Under the pieces are notes generated by a model that did not search any database, had not been told where the DNA came from, and saw nothing but the letters and a program-made list of their open reading frames with translations. Positions 48,201 through 51,006 of a stretch of DNA of 64,000 nt are shown piece after piece; positions within the stretch are counted from its first letter, which is position 1, and every line of letters begins with the position of its first letter. This stretch comes from an uncultured Clostridium sp. (lineage in GTDB: Bacteria; Bacillota; Clostridia; TANB77; CAG-508): positions 1 to 64,000 of the forward strand of contig CAOKXF010000010.1 in assembly GCA_948473335.1 (NCBI GenBank), read 5' to 3'. Made by a program: the position numbers and the translations under genes.

Positions 48201-48734
48201 TCCATTACCATAAAGTTGACCATGAGTTTCTACATCTACTACGTTTCTTAGAGGTGTAACTCCATCTATATCTAATACTGGTACTGGAATGTCTGACCTT
48301 TCGATTTTTCCTGCTCCTAATTGACCTACATCATTCTTTCCCCATGCCCATAAAGTTCCATCGCTTTTTAAAGCAAAATAATAACCTTCACCATGTGTTA
48401 TTTTTGCTATTTCTTTGCCAAGGGTAGCTATTGCAGATGTTGTATTTGGCAACACTTGTGTCTGTTCTTGCATTTGCTCTTCACCACTTTGTTCGTCTGA
48501 TACCACATTTTGATTTTCTTCATTTTGTGCTATCTGTTGCAATTGTTCTCTTATCTGCTCTTGCTCCTTTACCTTTGTATCTATTTGCGATTCTACATTT
48601 GCATTTAGTTGCATTTGTATCACTTTACTAACACCAGTACTTCCTGCTACTATTACAACTGCCATAGTAGCTATAATAAGTATTGCTGTTATTATCGCTT
48701 TTGTTATTCTTTTGCTCGTTTTTCCTCTTTTCAT
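30255..48734 (-). CDS. 6159-aa surface protein: eight RCC1 propellers with Big2 domains, 24 cadherin-like repeats, dockerin-like end
   Basis: One uninterrupted 18.5-kb frame. A basic N-terminus and one membrane segment (about 12-34) act as signal peptide or anchor. A short Gln/Glu-rich helix (about 40-90) follows. Residues about 100-3690 hold RCC1 blades (YxWGxNxxGQLG) in eight groups of seven, each group followed by a Big2-like domain (SxxxxIATVDxxGxVTA, GxTxIxA). Residues about 3690-5975 are 24 cadherin-like beta-sandwich repeats of roughly 95 aa (LTVNGxxA, DGTxxxYTLxI). The end has a carboxypeptidase-regulatory-like domain (GKFDIVVPDEDTYDVVITKPG) and a dockerin-like pair whose second loop, DLNGDGLINRLD, is a canonical calcium loop. 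No sortase motif or C-terminal anchor exists, so attachment would be by the N-terminus or through the dockerin. AGGAGG precedes the ATG. Confidence 0.92.
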   Translation of the reverse strand: MKRGKTSKRITKAIITAILIIATMAVVIVAGSTGVSKVIQMQLNANVESQIDTKVKEQEQIREQLQQIAQNEENQNVVSDEQSGEEQMQEQTQVLPNTTSAIATLGKEIAKITHGEGYYFALKSDGTLWAWGKNDVGQLGAGKIERSDIPVPVLDIDGVTPLRNVVDVETHGQLYGNGSMAGAHGGIALKANGTVVSWGNGSSGSLGSGSDARTYHAVQVIKEDGTPLTNVTKIAVGSANAIAATEEGEIYTWGMNTYGALGMAGGNSNKAKKVELLGKQNIKQLAAGSNTCGVLLEDGTMWTWGYAYWNSIEYESMTMTNGSYKPFKSAETNIKKIIMGAEVTVILKEDGTVYTRGAGRNGQIGNGTTTGSGKQYVKILSDIKDIGCSGQSFFALTNTDEVYAWGLNDNYQLGLTTKTVLKPTKVEALTGKVFKLPNTAARFNSCIVDKDGYLLLSGRGTDKLFGYNENGELKTADQVFTKFYDSKLGIDIRFKNVINTLTIGETKNISGSVEYIVGFNYNLFKNASYTQAQFESLNEEVATVDATGKVTAVGSGKTKIKATIGNSVAYTIVEVLDEKDKAKVVNGINFVAGLRIDGTVWTWGKNTYGNLGNGTTEDSEKPIQVLDTDGTKLTGIKDIAAIGRYTSGGAYAIGATEALAVLREDGTVWTVGGNKSGQLGNGTNDDSSILVQVIKEDDTPLTDIIKIYGGTGCFHGINAQGEVYSWGFNNFGQLGDGTATNSNKAKKIEELTGVISLTTGYCNTIVLKADGTAYAWGHGDYGCLGIGKNSNTKVPTKVKMENIQQIVASTYTVYVLKNDGTVWGAGNGGHYIGSGTNSGSVYDFEQVKGVEGVGYLENITQIGANYGIFAIDEEGEVYAWGSNHGSNLGIDISKRQYPQPVYAENNTPLKGKIDKLQDPSVVQTTFLLGKDGNIWGAGNGKNFNKIFGEYNGEINSYFVPIHHQGIEFSELNINMNLGTSKILKLEEKDGINLYYTTTDMQNITYKSSDETIATIDNTGKVTAKKNGKVTITAVNAKGQQAQCEITVSNSKSRAKVSSQYGVSIALKSDGSVWSWGYNTKGALGNGTNIDSLEPVQVLDVDGKTPLTNVIDVVAQGEYDGVRATEGGIALKSDGTVVAWGGGQYGQLGNGANADSNYAVQVIKEDGSPLNNIIKISASNGHVAAINNDGKLYTWGLNSKGQLGDATTSNSNVAKEITNIKDVIDVGTGYRATVCTTAQGEVFGAGYNDNGCELGTGTIKNGFRKIDIDNVKKVLVNEQSMLIIKNDKTLWALGTGGNGQQGDGETTNNKVPTQVKSPDGKGFLENVKDVGTSWYGFFALTEDDKLYAWGNNAQGQLGLGDTTNRNLPTEVKDKDGNNLGSKVALLQQTPGNHSVILVMKDGSLYGSGQTSNKLFGVANGNKKTTFEPIFEPYLQFEDIRPYIKVGETEQLKVTIGAGFNIYGNDISLDGMTYISSNEKVATIDYNTGVITGLSRGTTTITATNENGEQARCIVSIISNKPEAITLPQVEVTGYGATVVLKEDGTVWTIGYNGYGELANGNNTKRNDLDRVKISETTYLENVVKISSPSPFTVIAVTKDGEAYSWGYGTQGQLGLGDDKKVHIYYATKIPNLEGIVDVTTSGQYSTKLLNNKGEVYTTGFYNINQSGDGKPFTATPYKIDGIKNIIDISAGYSHCIALKGDGTAWTWGSNASGELGNNETTNSLYPVQVKTQDGYLKNLVSVEAIDYVSTAIDQDGNGYAWGSDNKGQLGYTDTKTNRKVAEKVYEVKEDGIKVLKFGGSTGSVAYLLDNGKVYVAGNNDKGQLSQGNTTNLTKFTVAKTEDGKDFENGLFISNTCYNTYGGMLAVVQNNGTVWMAGYNGSGGLMLGDTNQREYLTRVDNPTFIAKEYEKILKPNETYKLEVSNFWYENEFNVFNDIEKEIGKLTFKSLNTDIAVVDSDSGLVLGVQEGIARIEVTNTLNDDITYVIIKVVSGEYQPTIATGYQHSLAVKANGTLWGWGSNKYGQLGKEYEDIEKEPVAIKGPDGQQFKDIKMISVGYHHSVALTKEGEVYTWGYNAQGQLGNGTKTNNNIPTKVELPEKITKIATEQYRTVALGESGKVYVWGEKFKEIPEELNINKKVIDISGGYILREDKKVYAITNLKTSIVGMENIISIDSGYSNHLLALRADGKMYAYGYNQYGQGGQGTTEYSLTTPTLVKSPTGTGELEEIVEIHAILNGSIVKDANGKVYFFGYNGFGQAGNDATGNVTLPYMVENLENIETVSGGWGYHNLVADVDGYVWAVGLGTSGQKGDGTTVNTKQYVKIGKSYIEPNKNVLKMEVGQVEEVLAKVKETFNLKRDELETKLTYRIIDTDIARVDGLKVTALEIGRTYLVIESEELGISATVEIEVVPDGGNAIPQIEAANDFTVALKSDGTVWTWGTNKLGQLGVGDLEERNQPVQIESIPGLVREISAIRNHALILTETGEVYAFGHNQYGQIGNGTTTNVKIPEQVMVQTGKDIEPLKDIIKIKAGKYESFAIDKNFDLWAWGWQYGKYAQKVAKLEGTDVIDVTEDYIIKNDGKLYRLKDLEEIATVDRVKHLSEGFDHTVMITEDNKAYSIGKNAYGQLGNGNKENSLIEPVGVRQPDSENLIDNIKAIKAGEYYTIARTKDNKVYVWGSNTNNRLGQPNSVQDSSLPIEYSGVSNVMLVSAGYHHTAIADQEGFVWNFGLGTSGQLGNHENNNSVTPVMAGLYQLVGKLGNIKMLVGEQKEVNAEIEYFNLLKNGGEEVEYKSFNETIATVSETGIITGIKQGKTTIEVRQKGRDNVILIQVEVLDEDQVAIPAVETKGSHAIILKADGSVYSFGQNTYGQLGDKTVELKDGTVRVEFDKSTKITKIDAGVEHNIALDINGEVWTWGRNNYGQLGAGSSYSTVPVKVELPEKIVKIAAGNYNSFAIGESGKTYAWGYNLNGELGIGSYNNASRPTEIVNIKNITDISSGTNHSILVDQKGEVYTTGSNVYGQLGIDKQKINQFTLVEGIHNIVEVEAGDNHNIVKTANEEVYTWGSNIYGQLGLNDRHRRTEPVKLEGKANILDMSGGKQNSILLESSGKIYTTGANNCGQIGDLTTTVRQEYVEVTRIPDAIDVTIGDTFALAIRQDGTVWAWGDYNHGVANTTSKTKSIIPVMVGKDTSSVDGTEMVLQISEMKNVAIGTKENFNVYYNDVKYASDYRYESLNPEIAKINEVGTVIGVRIGTTWVRAIDKKTGEVLTTIVRVIDNNKVAAPQIEGGDGFTVALKGNGTIWTWGYNPEGALGDGTYETALVPRQVNVLQTYRSISAGGDHAIALRANGTVWAWGSNSNGQLGIESYKSSPKLVQVHNLEGVKMISSGAKHSVALNKNNVIYGWGSNAEGQLGLDNKNDVLNPTIIAVPELQVISLAAGKSQTVYATIDGSVYGMGPFLNGKLEGATNVIKVETNGSHIILLKDDGTIWEYKNGVLSQIPGVNNAVDISAQRYTMSYQDRDEKTYCWGSNEDGKLGTNDLEDKIVPTQVAEYGTNTFRTGAGFDNTYIIRNDGFVYAAGKNNYGQLGNSTQTSSIVHTLVGDREFSLVPDNKIMTVNDVEELEIECKTFNMFNDDKKDKTEYEWSSSDENVVSVDSGTLTAKAVGTATIIATDKVTGEQREAIRVVMPVDEQRIKTLTVDGEPAKVVGDKAYSVTINTDRDIATIKVVTNDGTDKISLDGGNTYSSAGAIVKEIEVPDKVNNLTIRVQTENGTEIDYTLEIIKKSKNMNLAQLTVNGKDAIAKDSNTFEMVVEEDVDILTVVAETEHPDASVSINGEIYEIATSEYTAEMVGLVQTVPITVKAECGTTTTYILTIYKKSALIELSELKVNGKEATKISENEYNIVIEREANTSSVVATTSFELAKVAIGTDEAKVKTATSIISTNEEVTEVEIHVTVELETEAGIEELTRTYLLTIYKARMNAKIDLLTVNGTTIIPTGNKYVAYLPNNTKEAEVRVVTALETDKVKIAEFEEGIHDVTEKVSTEELKNEYVIRVIDGETQAIQNYTLTIIKPSADASIKEIIGSSGEYEREAVEDADDSSIYELKVPDNYEEINLKVVANSKIAKVTVNGEEAEVAQSERIVNISGENVEIPVTIEAEDGTTEQYKVKITKISTDNTLKTVTINGKEATKSTTEENVYDFTLEEALTEVEVTAETNHNLANVYIKDGQYKLVTDTKEITIDSKDMSIPIRVKSENGEVAEYILRIHGLPDNVNAVFTVDNEEGEFVATVKKYRFKINTKQTTHTFKGVTEDPKAKIQIEGQNEQIGTATLAITNADVGREFEVTITSQNGLVTEKVKIEIVAKSSDTEITYVRVDGAIIEADDNGNYKANVKHDVEESEVQVKLNDTYAKVDIAGIIEELSQGTASVPITGVTTNVPIKVTAEDGTTKTVTLTITRLEGEVGIRTLTVDGVTIVPDENGNYYYRMDRKDTANIAVTAQSAKSKVSINGEQEQLSTQTVDVETIQEDTKIGINIIAEDGTEKLHELTIHKISNDAILKEVYAIGIEGQFIKVTGENSFEIKVPSIIEILNLGAITNSDFASVKLKDEEDELYEQQEMLRQIELIERETPVEITVKAEDGTTKDYIVTIIKLSDNVNIGQILVNGEEAVKSTEEATTYDYYLTEPLTEVTVKAIAQDVNSQVSIDDLEYEILEQETTIIIDKSLMRIRILVKSEEGMIIPYYLDIHTLPDNANAIFTLDGEEGVYDEEQGIYILKANTREKEEHTLLVQLEDELATLRLADQGETVGVATRIVNNTEMGAIYNVTVTSQNKLVVKEYTIMVIAKDSDTNIYRLVVDGKQLEANKNGNYEYKVRHDVTEAYVEVFAGSKFATVKIGDLAEGIAEAKTKTYLGETTTLIPIEIIAEDGTKAECILKITKMSNDTDIASITVDGTIVNKDEDGFYRYTVAEDVTQAEVSVDLASRNSTVNINREEEKQGTITQKVDTEHEDNMVMINVTSEEGTEKTHILIIHKTSTDNTLKTITATGINQTSIEKTGEDTYEIKVPYTNEEVEITAIANSIYASVKVEGMEQYELEKMTTTIPLENTETITKVLVQAENGDVKEYTVKIIKTHVLDIEYVKTNGETITVNGDGTGYDAWVEAKDTILLDIKVKDATTKIALIAGGIQLTEVQGQLTQELPFETLENSVLKVTLEDGSESKEYTLHFKKRSQDNSIEYVKIDNVEILQIDGGYEKVVERKDTYSLNIKTTDENAKIKINDGQYVVGNYIRNINMRNLEEINNTITVMSQNGEEKTYPLHLRKISANTELVSISVDNEVIQPVKTENHVFVKYNTTTVNVVATIEDERSTIRMNDGEEKQDKIEETIELTEEITTLEFTVKAESGDEKVYTLVIEKESTNNNIEILRVNGVDIEPDENGEYNAEILDTYNSVPVYVKTHNEYAQIQIANNETIKIGQNTINVPINKQEKYQSFEVLVIAQNGTEKIYTVNITRKSDSTALEYLKVNTNPLKAGGDKYETIIDLIDNVAQIEIKTLDANAQIRYMDRIEKNLMTITLPVPDAVTEMEFTVISEMGTEKTYTVKLVKKSNDMSVKNVTVNGIQAQKQDDGNYYIEVLDTVQQANVMVTTNDPKASIILGDEEEKLNTSSTRLELEEKETKVSFTTKSEAGNSITLELTIKKVSNEKGIQIITVDEEEVTEYDASKFAYRKMVDNTKDGYYVLIMAKDVNATVKLGEEEATGSIRTFIPVADMAKEVKFTIIAENGEQQEYSLTMIKASNNINVQLVELNDYPASMTNPDKLIYEKMIPKLADTIKVKVVTENPYATVKIGDTSTKEGQSVEDIPLDLKEDVITIPVVVKAPDGYTVKTYNIILIRGRNNTDITKVTVEGKETPYVNSKYVAKVTGNIDTAEVKIKVSDEEATIEFNGEKSLGDITSQVTLTGIITTKEIKVIAQDGTVKYYTLEIHRQMSIAGTISTPENVNNEHIAKITIYRSSDTRPIDDKDDPREVIASGESSPDGKFDIVVPDEDTYDVVITKPGHLTYTIKRVKTTVGKTSVITGVKELIAGDVIASGLIEADDLANIVDHYGALPTINDNSSQAEIEYYQNEVRFDLNGDGLINRLDRDILKKNYDSQEIVELWENPDLIND
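30800..37680 (-). repeat. Coding region of 24 cadherin-like beta-sandwich repeats
   Basis: Counting the opening motif (hydrophobic-x-V-(N/D)-G, as in LTVNGKDA) gives 24 tandem units of about 95 residues in the second part of the 6159-aa protein, each ending in a TxxYTLxIxK-type strand. The pattern corresponds to the cadherin-like beta-sandwich family found in bacterial surface proteins. Units are diverged at the DNA level. Confidence 0.8.
37680..48430 (-). repeat. Coding region of eight RCC1-propeller + Big2 modules
   Basis: Approximate module limits are 47000-48430, 45595-46995, 44195-45590, 42765-44190, 41505-42760, 40235-41500, 38915-40230 and 37680-38910, numbered from the N-terminus. 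Each has seven WGxNxxGQLG-type blade motifs (some degenerate, as in modules 5, 6 and 8) and then one Big2-like domain of about 85 aa. Modules are 410-480 aa and clearly duplicated from one ancestor. Confidence 0.82.
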
Positions 48735-48814
48735 CTTTTGGGCCTCCTAATTTTTCTCTTTTAGCGTTTGCTTTTGTGTTTTTTGCTTTACGCTTTATAT
48801 ATTATTATATTTAT

Positions 48815-48842
48815 ATTTTAACTCCTGTATAGATATAGTCAA
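48815..48842 (-). promoter_or_regulatory. Promoter of the 6159-aa gene
   Basis: TTGACT (48837-48842), 16 bases, TAAAAT (48815-48820), identical to the arrangement before the 19098 gene. TTACGGA is at 48886-48892 (+ strand). The leader is about 75 bases. Confidence 0.72.
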
Positions 48843-48922
48843 TATTACTTAAGTTCTCTACTTTCTTTATATTACATTGTTCTTTTTACGGATTTTCAAC
48901 ATTTGACCTTTTTTTCTATTAT

Positions 48923-48950
48923 TTTAAATTTTCTTTACATTTTCGTAACA
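48923..48950 (-). promoter_or_regulatory. 11-bp phased repeats upstream of the 6159-aa gene (WalR-like)
   Basis: On the + strand TTTAAA, TTTACA and GTAACA begin at 48923, 48934 and 48945, in 11-bp steps; on the gene's strand TTTAAA, TGTAAA and TGTTAC. This copy is weaker than those of the paralogues. Confidence 0.5.
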
Positions 48951-49078
48951 TGACATTTTTTCATCTTTCTACTCATCTTTTCTCTTTCCTTTTTTTTCTT
49001 CTGTTTTGTCTTTTGTTTTCTATCTGCTCTTGTTGGTATTACTGTCTTTTACCCTTTTGTTTTCGTATTTTTTTGCAT

Positions 49079-49119
49079 AAAAAATAGATATGACTTTTCT
49101 TTTTTCATATCTATTTTTT
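49079..49119. terminator. Bidirectional terminator after the 49168 gene
   Basis: A 15-bp perfect stem (49079-49093 with 49105-49119) made of a TAGATATGA core flanked by A and T runs gives a T tail in both directions. It follows the 49168 stop and insulates it from the 6159-aa gene. Confidence 0.85.
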
Positions 49120-49167
49120 TATTTACTTTTTTCTTCTTTTTCTTATTTGCGTATGTTTTTGTCCTTT

Positions 49168-49599
49168 TTACTTACTCTCTTTATCTACTAGAATTCCATT
49201 TACTCTTGTTATTTGTAAATCACTAATCTTTATCTCTAATGAGTTTTCTTTTGCTGATATATAGTAATATAGTTCTCCTTTTCTTTGTATCTTTAATACC
49301 TCTAATTGCTCTTTTTTTACCTTTTCTCCTAGCTCTTTGAATTTTTTTACTGCTATTTCTATTGCTTTTTCTTTTTGTTTTTCTTCTTCCTCTTGTTTAT
49401 CTTTTACATTTTCTTCTCCTTCAAAAAATCCTTCTAGGTTTCCTCCTAATATTTGGTGACTTTTATCTAATTGGTATAGTGTTCCTATCACTATTCCTAT
49501 TACTATTATTGTGATTACTCCTATAATTATTCCTATTTTTACTTTTTTCTGAATCTTTATTGCTTTTATTCTCTTTATTTTTTCTATTTTGTCTTTCAT
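49168..49599 (-). CDS. Small basic membrane protein of unknown function
   Basis: The 143-aa product has a strongly basic N-terminus (about 20 residues of Lys, Arg and Ile), one membrane segment (about 22-42), a Glu/Lys-rich probable coiled coil (about 60-105) and a short C-terminal beta-like part (GELYYYISAKENSLEIKISD). It is not recognised. AAAGGAGGG precedes the ATG at 49599, and a strong terminator follows, so it is its own unit. Placement beside the giant surface gene may be incidental. Confidence 0.8.
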   Translation of the reverse strand: MKDKIEKIKRIKAIKIQKKVKIGIIIGVITIIVIGIVIGTLYQLDKSHQILGGNLEGFFEGEENVKDKQEEEEKQKEKAIEIAVKKFKELGEKVKKEQLEVLKIQRKGELYYYISAKENSLEIKISDLQITRVNGILVDKESK

Positions 49600-49689
49600 C
49601 TTTTGTTCCCTCCTTTGTTTTTTTGATTATATCAAATTGCTTTTTTATTGTAAAGGTTATAATACAAGAATATTTATATTAAATTTTAT

Positions 49690-49718
49690 TTGACTTTTTT
49701 TAAATATCTGAGTATAAT
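49690..49718 (+). promoter_or_regulatory. Promoter of the putative antitoxin RNA
   Basis: TTGACT (49690-49695), 17 bases, perfect TATAAT (49713-49718). No open reading frame of note follows before a terminator 90 bases on, so the transcript is a small RNA. Confidence 0.8.
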
Positions 49719-49724
49719 AAATAT

Positions 49725-49811
49725 AGGAAATGGAGAAACCACAAACGTGGTTTGCCAAGTTAAATGTTTGCACATCTGTACTTGTCAAAGTTTGAACAGA
49801 TGTGCTTTTTT
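49725..49811 (+). ncRNA. Putative type I antitoxin small RNA
   Basis: Predicted transcript of about 87 nt from the promoter at 49690-49718 to an intrinsic terminator (GCACATCTGT 49770-49779 with ACAGATGTGC 49796-49805, then TTTTTT). A 5' hairpin (49736-49742 with 49747-49753) presents GGAGAAACCACA (49732-49743), which is complementary, with a 2-base bulge, to the toxin mRNA just upstream of its Shine-Dalgarno sequence (49956-49969). CACATCTG (49771-49778) matches the adjoining mRNA segment. It converges on the peptide gene at 49815-49937. Confidence 0.72.
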
Positions 49812-49814
49812 AGT

Positions 49815-49937
49815 TTATTCGCTTTTGCCCATAATTACTGCTAATGCTATAATTAAGGCAACCGCTATGATAGTAATACCTAGTATTGCATAGTATAATA
49901 TGTATATTATTGCTATTAAATATTCTGTTTCTATCAT
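49815..49937 (-). CDS. 40-aa hydrophobic peptide, putative type I toxin
   Basis: The peptide is a single long hydrophobic helix (about residues 7-36) with acidic N-terminal residues and a GKSE tail, as in membrane-acting type I toxins. The ATG at 49937 is preceded by AAGGAGGTGA, a near-complete anti-16S match; a longer frame from 50000 is unlikely as it would start before that site. The leader can fold CTCC against GGAG, hiding the Shine-Dalgarno. Its own promoter is at 49999-50027, and it converges with the small RNA at 49725-49811. It is not recognised as a member of a named toxin family. Confidence 0.7.
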   Translation of the reverse strand: MIETEYLIAIIYILYYAILGITIIAVALIIALAVIMGKSE

Positions 49938-49998
49938 AAGCCTCACCTCCTTATTGGAGACAAACCACATCTGCTTATTCTCATTTCCTATGTTAGAC

Positions 49999-50027
49999 AT
50001 TATAACATACAGGTTTTAAAAAAACAA
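49999..50027 (-). promoter_or_regulatory. Promoter of the putative toxin mRNA
   Basis: On the minus strand TTGTTT (50022-50027), 17 bases, perfect TATAAT (49999-50004). The predicted mRNA starts with AGGAAATGAGAA, almost the same as the start of the opposing small RNA (AGGAAATGGAGAA), showing that the two ends are inverted copies. Confidence 0.7.
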
Positions 50028-50069
50028 CAAAAAATGAACATCTTTTCGCGAAATATTATTTATTATATG

Positions 50070-50098
50070 TTGACATTTTATGTAAATTAAGGTATAAT
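50070..50098 (+). promoter_or_regulatory. Consensus promoter of the 50156 gene
   Basis: TTGACA (50070-50075), 17 bases, TATAAT (50093-50098): a perfect housekeeping promoter. Confidence 0.88.
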
Positions 50099-50155
50099 AT
50101 AGAAGTATTGTTTTTAAATTTTAGGAAAATATAGAAACAAGAAAGGATGTTGATT

Positions 50156-50383
50156 ATGCAATTATTCATAAAACCTTTAGATTTACATCATTATGATGTT
50201 TACTTATTGAAAAATAATTTATTCAAATTTGGAAATTCAGAAGAAAAGAAAAAATATTTAGGATCTGCAACAATAAGTTTAGATGGAAATAGACTAGATT
50301 TATATTGTGAAGATAATCGTATGAAAAATTATAGCGAAATTATTGGAAAACAAGCATATTCATATTATAGTAATAATATATAA
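50156..50383 (+). CDS. Small soluble protein of unknown function
   Basis: The 75-aa product starts MQLFIKPLDLHHYDVYLLKNN and is rich in Tyr, Lys and Asn, with no signal or membrane segment. I do not recognise it. The ATG at 50156 is preferred over 50147 because GAAAGGATG then has proper spacing. A perfect promoter and a strong terminator at 50433-50467 suggest high expression of a short monocistronic mRNA. Confidence 0.75.
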   Translation: MQLFIKPLDLHHYDVYLLKNNLFKFGNSEEKKKYLGSATISLDGNRLDLYCEDNRMKNYSEIIGKQAYSYYSNNI

Positions 50384-50432
50384 AATTCTAAATTTAGTGA
50401 TAAACATAGAAATAAATATTCATGCAATGCCC

Positions 50433-50467
50433 AAAAGACCAAAATCAAAAAATTTTTGGTCTTTTTT
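50433..50467 (+). terminator. Terminator of the 50156 gene
   Basis: AAAAGACCAAAA (50433-50444) pairs with TTTTTGGTCTTTT and runs into a six-T tail ending at 50467. Confidence 0.85.
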
Positions 50468-50473
50468 AGATGC

Positions 50474-50718
50474 TTAATAAACCTGTTAAACAATATTTTT
50501 TTGACAGGTCAAAACATTATATATCAAATTTTGCAATATTAATAGACTTGTCCATTTTCAATTTGGACCAGACTAATAAACCTGTCATATTCTCAATTTC
50601 TTTACAGGTTTAATAAACTTGTTATATTGATTTTTTTGCAAGATTAATAAACCTGTTATATTCTCAATTTTTTTACAGGATTAATAAACTTGTCATATAT
50701 CCAATTTTTTTACAAGTC
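50474..50718. repeat. Array of about six ~36-bp hairpin repeats with covarying stems
   Basis: Units begin (TTAATAAAC or TTAATAGAC) at about 50474, 50539, 50574, 50608, 50644 and 50681. In each, a 5-6 base stem closes a T-rich loop of about 20 bases. Stem pairs alternate CCTGT/ACAGG and CTTGT/ACAAG (one CTTGT/GCAAG, one CTTGTCC/GGACCAG), so the changes are compensatory. There are no unique spacers and no coding frame. The array lies past the stop of the 51007 gene. Confidence 0.8.
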
Positions 50719-50790
50719 ACTTTTATAACAATTTATTTTAATAATTTATTTTTTATACTTTTAATATATTTATACTTTTTACCATATGGT

Positions 50791-50833
50791 CTTATCCGAA
50801 AAGTTTAGATTGGGGCTAAACCTTCCAGATAAG
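50791..50833. other. Possible structured RNA element
   Basis: Two 6-bp helices (CTTATC 50791-50796 with GATAAG 50828-50833; GTTTAG 50803-50808 with CTAAAC 50816-50821) are separated by a symmetric internal loop. A CCATATGG palindrome (50782-50789) precedes it and an alternative GATAA/TTATC pairing follows. Strand and function are unknown. Nothing else is seen in 50719-51006. Confidence 0.4.
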
Positions 50834-51006
50834 TAGATAATCCTTATCCCAATATTAAGCACTATCTATAATTTTGATTATAATCAATTTTAAGGCCTTT
50901 TTATTACTTTTAATATAATTACGTCTATTTATTTAAAAGTTCTTATTTCCCATTTTCACGTGTTTCTATAAGTTATGTTTATCTTTTGTTGAAAGTTATT
51001 TTGTTT

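Noticed and set aside
50474..50718. CRISPR array
   Set aside because: Units follow each other without unique spacers, each unit is a hairpin by itself, and no cas gene is in the window.
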